Shown: positions 9,777-17,735 of the stretch, one piece after another | How the letters are laid out: the number at the start of each line of letters is the position of its first letter | Numbering within the stretch: position 1 is the stretch's first letter | NCBI GenBank assembly: GCA_017643495.1 | Contig: JAEPNK010000001.1 | Coordinates: 1-64,000 of the forward strand | Length of the DNA stretch: 64,000 nt | Direction: 5' to 3' | From: Rhizobiaceae bacterium | Lineage (GTDB): Bacteria > Pseudomonadota > Alphaproteobacteria > Rhizobiales > Rhizobiaceae | The notes under the pieces: model-generated | The model's input: the letters and a program-made list of their open reading frames with translations, nothing else | The model's database searches: none | What the model was told of the DNA's origin: nothing | Translations under genes and position numbers: made by a program

Positions 9777-10565
9777 ATGTCACTGGAAAAGAAAGTTGCG
9801 ATCGTCACGGGAGCTGCACAGGGGATTGGTTATGCAATCGCCAAGCGTTTCCTGAGGGAAAAGGCCCGGGTGATCATTGCCGATGTCGACGAGAAGGCAG
9901 GACAGGAGGCAATTTCCGCCCTGACCAAGATCGGCAATGCGCGATATGTCCATTGTGACGTCGCCCAGCGTCTTGATGTACACAACTTGGTTGCAGGAAC
10001 CATAGACGAGTACGGCCGTATTGACGTTCTGGTCAACAATGCAGGTATCGTTTCGGCCGGCGATTTCCTGACCCTCAGCGAGGAAGAATTTGACCGTGTA
10101 ATGGCCGTTAATCTCAAGGGCGCATTTCTTTGCTCACAGGCAGTAGCCCGCCACATGGTCAACCAGGTCGGAGACGGCATGGAAGCAGGAAGCATTATCA
10201 ACATCTCATCGATAAATGCGGTATATGCCCTTGCCGATCAGGTGCCGTATTCGGTTTCCAAGGGCGGACTCAACCAGCTAACCCGGGTTGCAGCCCAGTC
10301 GCTTGCAAAATACGGCATTCGCGTCAACGCGATAGGACCGGGCTCCATCTCAACCCAGATGCTGGAATCGGTCATGGCGGAAAATGCAGATGCCAAGGCC
10401 AGGATCCTCAGCCGTACGCCCATGGGCCGGACGGGCGAACCCAGGGAGATTGCTGCCATTGCAGCTTTTCTGGCGTCAGACGATGCGAGCTATATCACCG
10501 GCCAAACCATCTACGCTGACGGCGGGCGCCTTGGCTTGAACTATACGGTGCCTGTCGAAGACTAA
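9777..10565 (+). CDS. Short-chain dehydrogenase/reductase (classical SDR)
   Basis: The 262-residue protein has the full classical SDR set: the cofactor glycine motif TGAAQGIG (11-18), NNAG (87-90), catalytic Ser144/145, Tyr158 and Lys162 (YSVSK), and the C-terminal ITGQTIYADGGR. An Asp at the end of beta-2 (ADVD, 35-38) favours NAD(H) over NADP(H). The substrate is unknown; glucose/ribitol dehydrogenase-type and 3-oxoacyl reductase-type enzymes share this pattern. The ATG at 9777 follows AAGGACGG. It starts 126 bp after prpE and may be cotranscribed with it. A hairpin follows the stop codon. Confidence 0.88.
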   Translation: MSLEKKVAIVTGAAQGIGYAIAKRFLREKARVIIADVDEKAGQEAISALTKIGNARYVHCDVAQRLDVHNLVAGTIDEYGRIDVLVNNAGIVSAGDFLTLSEEEFDRVMAVNLKGAFLCSQAVARHMVNQVGDGMEAGSIINISSINAVYALADQVPYSVSKGGLNQLTRVAAQSLAKYGIRVNAIGPGSISTQMLESVMAENADAKARILSRTPMGRTGEPREIAAIAAFLASDDASYITGQTIYADGGRLGLNYTVPVED

Positions 10566-10586
10566 CTCATCTTCAAAAGAAAAACG

Positions 10587-10612
10587 CGGCTCCCCAAAGG
10601 AACCGCGCCAAA
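10587..10612. terminator. Weak bidirectional hairpin between convergent genes
   Basis: GCGGCTCC and GGAACCGC flank a short loop, giving an 8-bp stem with one mismatch. An A-run precedes the stem, so it would act mainly on minus-strand transcripts (trcR). The T-run on the plus side is poor. Confidence 0.4.
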
Positions 10613-10671
10613 TCATTGAACTGCATCAAGCAGGGGAAACCGGTCCGGGTTCCCACGCAGAAAAGCCGAGT

Positions 10672-11388
10672 TTACGACTTGTCGTCGCCTGTTTCCTCGG
10701 CATCGTCTTCACTGCTCTTTGAAAAGTTTGCAAAGACATCTTCTGCACTGATGTTTTCAGATTCGGAAGCGGCTTGCGAAGCATCACCCGGTGATTGTGT
10801 TTCGGCTGCAGGACGCAACGTGTCTTCGCTTGCTTCACCTTCCACCGGCTCCGGTTTCGCAGGTGCCCACTTGGCGGCCTTTGTAACTTCGCCATCCAGC
10901 GCAATCTGTGTGCACAAACCAAGTGTGACAGGATCCATTGGCTGAAGGTTGGCCGAATTCCAGTGCGTGCGCTCACGGATGGCTTCAATCGTGTTCTTGG
11001 TTGTGCCGACAAGACGGATAATCTGGGAATCCTTCAATTCCGGATGGTTGCGCACCAGCCACAAAATTGCGTTGGGACGGTCTTGCCGCTTGGAAAGCGG
11101 CGTATAGCGGGGACCTTTGCGCTTGAGCGTCGGCACCACGACTTTTGCAGCAGCCAGCTTGAGTTTGTGATTCGGATCTTCCTGTGCCCGTTCAAGTTCG
11201 GAACGCGTCAACTGGCCGGTCGAAATCGGGTCCATTCCCTTGATGCCCTGGGCATTCTCGCCATCGGCAATTGCCTTAACTTCGAGGGGGTGCAGGCTGC
11301 AGAATGTGGCAATCTGGTCAAATGTAAGAGACGTATTGTCCACCAGCCATACGGCAGTAGCTTTCGGCATGAGTGGTGTATTGGCCAT
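10672..11388 (-). CDS. trcR: Cell-cycle transcriptional regulator TrcR (DUF1013)
   Basis: The 238-residue protein matches the DUF1013 family of alphaproteobacteria, studied as the transcription regulator TrcR. The N-terminal about 170 residues contain repeated helix-turn-helix-like segments (for example WLVDNTSLTFDQIATF near 15-30 and WLVRNHPELKDSQIIRL near 115-131). The last 60 residues are an acidic, disordered Ser/Glu-rich tail. The start at 11388 has a strong AGGAGA ribosome site, whereas a longer frame to 11583 lacks one and would overlap the neighbouring gene. It is divergent from the DUF1192 gene and 0.8 kb from rcdA, another cell-cycle factor. Confidence 0.88.
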   Translation of the reverse strand: MANTPLMPKATAVWLVDNTSLTFDQIATFCSLHPLEVKAIADGENAQGIKGMDPISTGQLTRSELERAQEDPNHKLKLAAAKVVVPTLKRKGPRYTPLSKRQDRPNAILWLVRNHPELKDSQIIRLVGTTKNTIEAIRERTHWNSANLQPMDPVTLGLCTQIALDGEVTKAAKWAPAKPEPVEGEASEDTLRPAAETQSPGDASQAASESENISAEDVFANFSKSSEDDAEETGDDKS

Positions 11389-11557
11389 GATGCTTCTCCT
11401 GGTAGAATCAGAAACGATACATCTTTCCCGTGTGCCCGCCCGGTTTCCCGGAGGCTCCCTTTCGGGAAAATGCCGTTTTGTTTGGAAATCGCCTCCTGTA
11501 TAAACGCTGGAACGATGTGTTGCAATAATTTTTGCCGGATCATGATGGAGGATCACA

Positions 11558-11746
11558 ATGAGTGGTGATGAAAGCGCAAGCAAACAGCCTGCCGGCTTCG
11601 TAATTGGCCAGTCACTCGATACATTGTCTATCGAGGATCTTGATGAAGCGATAAAAAGCCTGCACGGCGAAATTCAGCGCCTTGAACTGGCAAAAGGTGA
11701 AAAATCAAGACATCTGGACGCGGCTTCGGCGCTGTTCAAGAATTGA
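11558..11746 (+). CDS. DUF1192 family small protein
   Basis: This 62-residue acidic protein has a single amphipathic helix rich in Glu, Lys and Leu (LSIEDLDEAIKSLHGEIQRL, about 23-42). It ends in the alanine/phenylalanine pattern ASALFKN typical of DUF1192. The function is unknown, and the helix suggests a coiled-coil partner protein. GGAGG six bases before the ATG is a strong ribosome site. It is divergent from trcR with a 169-bp intergenic region, a conserved pairing in rhizobia by my recollection. Confidence 0.82.
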   Translation: MSGDESASKQPAGFVIGQSLDTLSIEDLDEAIKSLHGEIQRLELAKGEKSRHLDAASALFKN

Positions 11747-11846
11747 CCACCTGTCCCATATTGGTGCGCAACCCAGATGCGAAAACATCCTGAAAACCGC
11801 TGAAACAAGCCAAAACCAGGCCTCTAAATGAAGAAATCAACGCGCG

Positions 11847-11861
11847 TTAACCATTTGGTAA
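11847..11861 (+). promoter_or_regulatory. CtrA-like box (one mismatch)
   Basis: TTAA-N7-GTAA containing the half-site TTAACCAT. The CtrA consensus is TTAA-N7-TTAA. It lies 27 bp before the first hairpin of the candidate small RNA and could be its promoter element. Confidence 0.42.
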
Positions 11862-11883
11862 GGTTTATATCGCATTAATGGTT

Positions 11884-11982
11884 ACATCCAGAGCGATCTG
11901 GATATCAAGCCAGCGACCATGTCGCTTTGTTTGAGCCTCCCTGTTAACTTTTCAGAGCCGTTTTGCACGGCTCTTTTTTTTG
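11884..11982 (+). ncRNA. Candidate trans-acting small RNA (about 100 nt)
   Basis: The gap between the DUF1192 gene and rcdA holds an ordered set of structures. Hairpin 1 (11888-11901) is CCAGA-GCGA-TCTGG, a perfect stem with a GNRA tetraloop. Hairpin 2 (11912-11926) is AGCGAC-CAT-GTCGCT. A single-stranded stretch follows with CCTCCC at 11936-11941, complementary to a Shine-Dalgarno sequence. Last comes a strong intrinsic terminator. This plan (two stems, an exposed anti-SD, a terminator) is that of rhizobial regulatory RNAs such as the alpha-r14 and alpha-r15 families. It could instead be a long 3' tail of the DUF1192 transcript. The 5' end is inferred from the first hairpin. Confidence 0.45.
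11954..11981 (+). terminator. Intrinsic terminator of the candidate sRNA or DUF1192 transcript
   Basis: AGAGCCG and CGGCTCT form a perfect 7-bp stem with a 7-base loop, followed by an uninterrupted T-run. Confidence 0.85.
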
Positions 11983-12081
11983 TCCGCTTTCAAACCTGGC
12001 AGGGTTCTTGCAACACCGGATACAGAAATGTGGATATTAACCAAGTCCCGCAAGTCGGGTTTACCAACAGGTTCATCTGCA

Positions 12082-12096
12082 TTAATCTATTGTTAA
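12082..12096 (+). promoter_or_regulatory. CtrA box upstream of rcdA
   Basis: TTAATCTATTGTTAA is a perfect TTAA-N7-TTAA match to the CtrA consensus. It lies 97 bp before the GTG start chosen for rcdA. In Caulobacter, rcdA belongs to the CtrA regulon and its product promotes CtrA degradation, so a site here is expected biologically. Confidence 0.68.
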
Positions 12097-12192
12097 CCAA
12101 GCATGTTCGCACGAGAACTTGCGACGAGGAAAGCTGGCATCAGGCGGTTGGAAAGATCAACTGCAGCAATGCCCGGACAAGGGATGGTCCCC

Positions 12193-12699
12193 GTGACAAA
12201 TACTGTAAATCTGGCTGAAAAATTTGCCCATTCTGAAAAGTTCAAGTCACTCTTCCAGGATGGAATGGGTCTGGTTGAGGAAAGCGCTTCCTACCTTGAC
12301 GGCAAAGGCCGGGAAAATGCCCGCAACCTGACCCGTTCAGCTGCCATGCTTTACGGATCGGAATCAATGCGGCTGACCACCCGTTTGATGCAACTCGCAT
12401 CCTGGCTTTTGCTGCAGCGTGCAGCCAACGAGGGTGAAATGTCCCGCGAGCAGCTTCTCGAAGAAAAAAAGAAGATCAAGCTGGAAGAAACCGTAAACAG
12501 GGCCGACCACCCGGAATGGCAAAACATGCCTGCTGATTTCATTGATCTCGTGTCACGTTCCCTGGCGCTTCAGAACCGGGTCATGAGCCTTGATGCCGAA
12601 TTGTATGGCAAGCAGGCAAGTGAAGAGAAACAGACTTCCAACCCGGTTAGCCAGCAGATTGACCTGCTCTCTGCCGCGCTGGGAGCCATGAAGCAATAA
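12193..12699 (+). CDS. rcdA: RcdA, adaptor for CtrA proteolysis (DUF1465)
   Basis: The 168-residue protein belongs to DUF1465, the family of Caulobacter RcdA. RcdA is an adaptor that, with CpdR and PopA, delivers CtrA to ClpXP at the G1-S transition. The all-helical core includes TVNLAEKFAHSEKFKSLF at the start, then AMLYGSESMRLTTRLMQLAS and WLLLQRAANEGEM, the most conserved block. I choose the GTG at 12193 because AAGGGA lies eight bases upstream and the resulting N-terminus (MTNTVNLAEKF) fits the family. An ATG at 12184 has its purine run too close. An ATG at 12103 lies only six bases after the CtrA box and is unlikely. A strong terminator follows. Confidence 0.85.
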   Translation: MTNTVNLAEKFAHSEKFKSLFQDGMGLVEESASYLDGKGRENARNLTRSAAMLYGSESMRLTTRLMQLASWLLLQRAANEGEMSREQLLEEKKKIKLEETVNRADHPEWQNMPADFIDLVSRSLALQNRVMSLDAELYGKQASEEKQTSNPVSQQIDLLSAALGAMKQ

Positions 12700-12752
12700 G
12701 TCCATATGGGACAAGGCTGACAACTTCGCCTTCACCCTTCGAAATTCCAAAT

Positions 12753-12781
12753 AAAAAACCCGGCGAAAGCCGGGTTTTTTT
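12753..12781. terminator. Bidirectional intrinsic terminator between rcdA and rpmE
   Basis: A perfect stem of AAAAAACCCGGC with its complement around a GAAA tetraloop. The A-run and T-run on both sides suit termination of both convergent genes. Confidence 0.9.
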
Positions 12782-12825
12782 GATTTCTGCCATGCAGAAA
12801 GATCGCAGAAGGATCATCCTGGCTG

Positions 12826-13047
12826 TTAAATGCCAAGACCTTCGTATTTTTTCTTGAACCGGGAAACACGACCGCCACGATCCATCAATTGCTGGTTGCC
12901 GCCAGTCCATGCAGGGTGGGAGTTCGGGTCGATATCAAGGTTCATTGTATCGCCAGCAGCACCCCATGTTGTGCGGGTTTCGAATTCTGTTCCGTCAGTC
13001 ATGACCACCTTCACCATGTGGTAGTCAGGATGAATGTCTTTCTTCAT
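12826..13047 (-). CDS. rpmE: Ribosomal protein bL31
   Basis: The 73-residue protein of the large ribosomal subunit begins [10 protein letters not shown] and ends in the basic [10 protein letters not shown], both typical of L31. It lacks the CxxC zinc motif, as is usual in alphaproteobacteria, so it is the zinc-independent form. AGGA lies about eight bases before the ATG. It is divergent from the ABC exporter gene, with a 211-bp gap that contains a 14-bp palindrome. Confidence 0.95.
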   Translation of the reverse strand: MKKDIHPDYHMVKVVMTDGTEFETRTTWGAAGDTMNLDIDPNSHPAWTGGNQQLMDRGGRVSRFKKKYEGLGI

Positions 13048-13141
13048 CGTCTTGTCCTGTCCCTAACCGTTTGAGCAGCGGTCTGTGCGGCGAATGGGCC
13101 TTCCGGCCAATCAAGCCTTGAAATTGCAGCTCTACCAATGA

Positions 13142-13155
13142 ATAACCCGGGTTAT
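13142..13155. promoter_or_regulatory. 14-bp perfect palindrome in the rpmE/exporter divergent promoter region
   Basis: ATAACCCGGGTTAT reads identically on both strands. It lies about 95 bp before rpmE and 104 bp before the exporter gene. It is a candidate operator, with no family assigned. Confidence 0.3.
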
Positions 13156-13258
13156 GAATGCCGGGATAGCTATCAACAATAAAACCGCGGATCGCTCCAC
13201 GGCTTCTTCGGCAGTCCTATACATCACCATGTCCATTCAAACAAGAGCAAACCAGTAG

Positions 13259-15025
13259 ATGGCAGACAATACCGAAAATCAGCGTTCCCTGCGCCCTCTT
13301 GTGCGCTTGATGCCCTATATTGCCCGATACCGGTACCGTGTCTGGATTGCCGTCTTCTTCCTGCTTCTTGCTGCAGCAACCACGCTTTCATTGCCGGTCG
13401 CTGTGCGGCGGGTAATCGACAAGGGGTTTTCTGCCTCAGACCCGCAACTGGTAAACTCGTATTTTGCCGTACTCATCGGCATTGCCGCAATTCTCGGGAT
13501 TGCAAGCGCCTGCCGCTATTATTTTGTCATCTGGCTTGGGGAGAGAATCGTTGCAGACATCAGAAAAGATGTGTTTGCCAATGTCACCAACCTGAGTGCC
13601 GATTTTTTCGATACCGCCCGGTCAGGCGAAATTGTCTCCCGATTGACTGCCGACACGACCCAGATCAAATCTGCTGTTGGCGCAACGGCCTCGGTTGCCT
13701 TGCGCAATATCCTGCTGGGTTTCGGCGCTTTGGCGATGATGGTGTATACAGCGCCAAAACTCTCCATGATCGTGATCGCAGCCATCCCGCTCATTGTTCT
13801 TCCGATCATTGCCTTTGGCCGGGCAGTACGGCGTCGTTCCCGTGCAGCCCAGGACAGTCTTGCCGAGGCCACTGCTTTTGCCACCGAAGCCATCGGAGCA
13901 GTCCGCACCATGCAGGCCTATTCCAACGGCAAAACCGTTCGTTCACGCTTTTCTGGCGCCGTGGACTTTGCCTTTGATGCTGCCCGAAAGGCTATTCATA
14001 CTCGGGCCTTTCTCACCGGCTTTGCCATCTTCCTTATCTTTTCAAGCGTGGTGGCCGTTCTGTGGATCGGTGCCAATGATGTCATGTCAGGCACCATGAC
14101 ACCGGGAACACTGAGCCAGTTTCTTCTCTACGCTGTCTTTGCAGCCGGAGCGCTGGGGGCATTGTCCGAAGTCTGGGGAGAGCTTTCACAGGCAGCAGGC
14201 TCCGCAGAACGATTGATGGAATTGCGGGCAACTGTTCCAACCATACAGCCACCACACAAGGCGGCTGAATTGCAAACCCCTGTCAAAGGCGAGATTACAT
14301 TTCATTCGGTGGATTTCGCCTATCCGACAAGAAGCAAAACACCGACGCTTGAGAACCTGACCCTGAGCGTCAAGGCCGGGGAAACCGTGGCAATCGTCGG
14401 CCCGTCAGGTGCCGGGAAAAGCACTGTCTTTGCCATGTTGCTGAGGTTCTATGATCCGCAAGCAGGAACCGTGATGCTTGATGGTACCGATATTCGCACA
14501 CTCGATCCTGATGCCTTGCGAAGCCAGATTGCACTTGTACCGCAGGATACAACGATTTTCGCTGCCAGCGCTTCCGACAATATTTCCTATGGCACCCCCG
14601 GTGCCAAAACCGCAGACATATTGTCGGCTGCACGCAGCGCCAATGCCGACAGCTTCATTGAGGCACTGCCCCAGGGTTATGACACGGTATTGGGAGAACG
14701 TGGGGTAACCTTGTCAGGCGGCCAGCGGCAAAGACTGGCCATTGCCAGGGCCATCCTGAAAGATGCCCCTGTCCTGTTGCTCGACGAGGCCACAAGTGCA
14801 CTCGATGCGGAAAGTGAAAAACTGGTTCAGGACGCCCTCGACCGGCTGATGGAAGGCCGTACAACACTGATCATTGCCCACCGGCTTTCCACCATTCTCA
14901 AGGCAGATCGCATCCTGGTCATGGATGGCGGGCGTATCGTGGAGGAAGGAACCCACAAGAACCTTATCAGGAAAAACGGAATATACGCCGGTCTTGCCAA
15001 GTTGCAATTCGGCGAAAATGCCTAA
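13259..15025 (+). CDS. ABC exporter, fused permease-ATPase (MsbA/multidrug type)
   Basis: The 588-residue half-transporter acts as a homodimer or heterodimer in the inner membrane. Residues about 1-320 form the six-helix exporter domain, and about 340-588 the nucleotide-binding domain. This domain has Walker A GPSGAGKST (near 381), signature LSGGQRQRL (near 485), Walker B VLLLDEAT (near 505) and the H-loop IIAHRLST. The fold resembles MsbA, BmrA and rhizobial multidrug exporters. Substrate is unknown; lipids, glucans or drugs are possible. The ATG at 13259 lacks a strong ribosome site. The gene next to rpmE in rhizobia is commonly an exporter of this type. Confidence 0.9.
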   Translation: MADNTENQRSLRPLVRLMPYIARYRYRVWIAVFFLLLAAATTLSLPVAVRRVIDKGFSASDPQLVNSYFAVLIGIAAILGIASACRYYFVIWLGERIVADIRKDVFANVTNLSADFFDTARSGEIVSRLTADTTQIKSAVGATASVALRNILLGFGALAMMVYTAPKLSMIVIAAIPLIVLPIIAFGRAVRRRSRAAQDSLAEATAFATEAIGAVRTMQAYSNGKTVRSRFSGAVDFAFDAARKAIHTRAFLTGFAIFLIFSSVVAVLWIGANDVMSGTMTPGTLSQFLLYAVFAAGALGALSEVWGELSQAAGSAERLMELRATVPTIQPPHKAAELQTPVKGEITFHSVDFAYPTRSKTPTLENLTLSVKAGETVAIVGPSGAGKSTVFAMLLRFYDPQAGTVMLDGTDIRTLDPDALRSQIALVPQDTTIFAASASDNISYGTPGAKTADILSAARSANADSFIEALPQGYDTVLGERGVTLSGGQRQRLAIARAILKDAPVLLLDEATSALDAESEKLVQDALDRLMEGRTTLIIAHRLSTILKADRILVMDGGRIVEEGTHKNLIRKNGIYAGLAKLQFGENA

Positions 15026-15051
15026 CGGATACACATTGCGGGCGGCATGCT

Positions 15052-16701
15052 CTATCCGGCATGTTGTCCGGCCCGGCGCCCGGAAAAAATGCAGCCGCCG
15101 AGAAATGTCCCTTCAAGCGAATTGTAACCATGATAGCCGCCGCCTCCGAAACCTGCGGCTTCGCCTGCGGCATAGAGACCGGCAACCGGATTGCCGTTCT
15201 TGTCCAGAACATTGCTCTCAAGATTGGTGTGCAACCCGCCAAGTGTCTTGCGGGTAATGATGTGAAGACGCACGGCAATCAGGGGCCCGGCGGAACGATC
15301 AAGTATCTTGTGGGGGCGGGCCGTACGGATCAGTTTGTCACCGAGATAATTGCGGGCTGAATGTATCGCCATGATCTGGGCATCCTTGGTGAAAGGATTG
15401 TCCAGTTCCCGGTCTCGCGCTTCAATCTGGCTTTTCAGCTTCTCGAGGGAAACAAGACCGCCGCCTGTAATGGCGTTCATGCCTTCAACGAGGCTTTCCA
15501 GATCGTCCCGAACCACAAAGTCCTCACCCTTCTGTTTGAATGCTTCGACCTGGTCGGTGGCACCTTTTCCAAGTCTTGCCTTGAGAACCTCAATCCATTT
15601 ACCCGATGTGAAATCCGGGTTTTGTTCAGAGCCGGAAAGGGCAAATTCCTTTTCGATAATCTTCTGGGTCAGGACAAACCATGAATAATCATGTCCGCTT
15701 TCCAGGATTTTCTGCAACGTTCCCAATGTATCAAATCCCGGCAGGCAGGGAGCAGGCAAACGATTGCCTCGTGCATCAAACCACATCGATGAGGGACCCG
15801 GCAGAATTCTTATCCCGTGGGAAGGCCATATTGGATCAAAGTTTCGCACGCCCTCGGTATAATGCCACATGCGATCTTCGTTGATTGCATGGCCACCAGC
15901 CTTCTTGGCTATACCGATCATCCTGCCGTCAACATGATGGGGAACGCCATTGATCATGTTCTCCGGAGCCTTGCCGAGACGCTTGGTCGGCCAGTTTTTC
16001 CTGACCAGTTCCTGATTGCCGCCGATCCCGCCGGAGGACACAATGACGGCCGAGGCCTGGTATTCAAAATCGCCCGTAACTTCGCGGTTGCTTTGCTCGC
16101 CACGACCAACAGTGGAAGGGGCAAGTATTTCACCTGCAACACCGGTCACGGTGCCATTTGCCTTGGTCAGACGTGACACCCGATGGCGGAAACGAAAGCG
16201 GACCAAACCCTTTTTTTCTGCTTCCCGCACACGATCCAAAAACGGTTTGAGCACACCGGGCCCTGTACCCCAGGTAATATGAAAGCGCGGAACCGAATTG
16301 CCATGTCCATTGGCAAAGCCGCCGCCCCGCTCTGCCCAGCCGACAACCGGAAACCAGCGCATGCCCAACTCATGAAGCCAGGAGCGCATGGGTCCGGCAG
16401 CAAAATCGAGATACATTTCTGCCCATTGACGAGGCCAGTGGTCTTCCGGGCGATCGAACTGCGCCGATCCCATCCAGTCCTGGTGCGCGAGTGCGTAACT
16501 GTCCCGGATTCGCATGCGCCGCTGCTCAGGCGTGTCGATCATGCACAAACCACCGAGCGACCAGAAAGCCTGCCCGCCAAGGGAGTTTTCACCCTCCTGT
16601 TCCAGAATCAGGACTTGCTTGCCACGCTGGACGAGTTCATGTGCCGCAACCAAGCCCGACAGCCCGCTCCCGACAATGATTGCATCAGCGATTTCAGCCA
16701 T
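15052..16701 (-). CDS. FAD-binding dehydrogenase (fumarate reductase/KstD-like flavoprotein)
   Basis: The 549-residue flavoprotein starts with a Rossmann FAD motif (VGSGLSGLVAA, 10-20) and contains the FAD_binding_2 blocks, including VIVSSGGIGGNQEL mid-protein and the C-terminal GLYAAGEAAGFGGGGYHGYN. It matches a subgroup of predicted dehydrogenases (COG3573-like) whose substrate is unknown. There is no signal peptide, so it is probably cytoplasmic. Its ATG shares one base with the TGA of the upstream OmpA-like gene, so the two are translationally coupled, which is odd for a soluble flavoenzyme and a cell-wall anchor. Steroid or fumarate reduction are analogies only. Confidence 0.83.
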   Translation of the reverse strand: MAEIADAIIVGSGLSGLVAAHELVQRGKQVLILEQEGENSLGGQAFWSLGGLCMIDTPEQRRMRIRDSYALAHQDWMGSAQFDRPEDHWPRQWAEMYLDFAAGPMRSWLHELGMRWFPVVGWAERGGGFANGHGNSVPRFHITWGTGPGVLKPFLDRVREAEKKGLVRFRFRHRVSRLTKANGTVTGVAGEILAPSTVGRGEQSNREVTGDFEYQASAVIVSSGGIGGNQELVRKNWPTKRLGKAPENMINGVPHHVDGRMIGIAKKAGGHAINEDRMWHYTEGVRNFDPIWPSHGIRILPGPSSMWFDARGNRLPAPCLPGFDTLGTLQKILESGHDYSWFVLTQKIIEKEFALSGSEQNPDFTSGKWIEVLKARLGKGATDQVEAFKQKGEDFVVRDDLESLVEGMNAITGGGLVSLEKLKSQIEARDRELDNPFTKDAQIMAIHSARNYLGDKLIRTARPHKILDRSAGPLIAVRLHIITRKTLGGLHTNLESNVLDKNGNPVAGLYAAGEAAGFGGGGYHGYNSLEGTFLGGCIFSGRRAGQHAG

Positions 16702-17732
16702 CAGCGTTCCGTGAGTTTCAGTTCAATACGCCGGTTCTTGGCACGAGCTTCATCCGTATCTTCATCGACAAGCGGCTGAAATTCGCCAAAGCCCGCAGCG
16801 ACCAGACGATTGGCAGGAATGCCCTGTTCAATGAAAAACTTGACGACCGAAGTCGCACGGCTGGAGGAAAGCTCCCAATTGTCGGCAAAGCGCCCTGTAC
16901 CCGACAACGGAATATTGTCTGTGTGTCCGTCCACGCGCAGGACCCAGTTGATGTCATCGGGAATTTCAGAACCGATCTGGATCAGGGCCTCGGCCACTTT
17001 CAACATTTCGGTCTTGCCGTTCTCATTGAGTTCAGCCGCGCCCGAAGAAAACAGGACTTCGGACGGAAAAACAAAACGGTCACCGACAATTCGGATATCC
17101 GACCGCCCACCAAGTATTGCCCGCAAGCGCCCGAAAAAGTCCGAACGGTAGCGGTTGAGTTCCTGCACACGCTGGGCCAGCGCAACATTGAGCCTTTTGC
17201 CAAGGTCCGCGATCTTGGTCTGGCTTTCACGGTCCCGTTCTTCCGATGCATCAAGCGCATCTTCCAGCGCAGCAATCTGTCGGCGCAAAGCGGAAATCTG
17301 CTGGTTGAGCAATTCAACCTGGGAAAGCGCACGCTGGGAAATCTGCCGCTCTTCGTCAATCCGGGTGGTCAGGCTACTGATGCGTTCCTCGGTTTGTTCC
17401 GTATCATCCGAACCACTGGCAAGCATCTCTTCCAGGCGGGAACGCTCATCCTGTGAGGAAGAAAGAGAAGCCTGTAGATTGGCGACATTGTCTTCCAGAT
17501 CCTGCTTGTTGGCCTGCTCCAGTGCAAGCAGTGCCGTCAGTTCGTCAATCTGGGAGTTCAACCGGTTGAGAACTTCATCCTTGCCGGTGATTTCCTGGCT
17601 GAGCAGGAATTGGGCCAGCACGAACACGGACAGAAGGAACATGATCGCAAGCAGCAGCGTCGCCAGCGCATCAACAAAGCCCGGCCAGTAATTGACGCTT
17701 CTTTCGCGATATCGGCTTCGGGAAACAGACAT
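16701..17732 (-). CDS. OmpA/MotB-like peptidoglycan-binding inner-membrane protein
   Basis: The 343-residue protein has an N-terminal membrane helix (about 17-44), a long coiled coil rich in Gln/Glu (about 50-190) and a C-terminal OmpA-like domain (about 210-343, with VDGHTDN and the final KNRRIEL). Asp21 in GFVDALATLLLAIMFL occupies the place of the proton-channel Asp of MotB. This suggests an ion-driven stator subunit rather than a passive anchor. The upstream MotA/TolQ-like gene ends three bases before its ATG, and the flavoprotein gene overlaps its stop. With no flagellar genes nearby, the pair is more likely an envelope motor than a flagellar stator. Confidence 0.87.
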   Translation of the reverse strand: MSVSRSRYRERSVNYWPGFVDALATLLLAIMFLLSVFVLAQFLLSQEITGKDEVLNRLNSQIDELTALLALEQANKQDLEDNVANLQASLSSSQDERSRLEEMLASGSDDTEQTEERISSLTTRIDEERQISQRALSQVELLNQQISALRRQIAALEDALDASEERDRESQTKIADLGKRLNVALAQRVQELNRYRSDFFGRLRAILGGRSDIRIVGDRFVFPSEVLFSSGAAELNENGKTEMLKVAEALIQIGSEIPDDINWVLRVDGHTDNIPLSGTGRFADNWELSSSRATSVVKFFIEQGIPANRLVAAGFGEFQPLVDEDTDEARAKNRRIELKLTER

Positions 17733-17735
17733 GAA

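Noticed and set aside
13122-13160. tRNA-like TTGGTAGAGC on the minus strand between rpmE and the exporter
   Set aside because: It looks like a D-loop, but the D stem does not pair and no anticodon or T arm follows.
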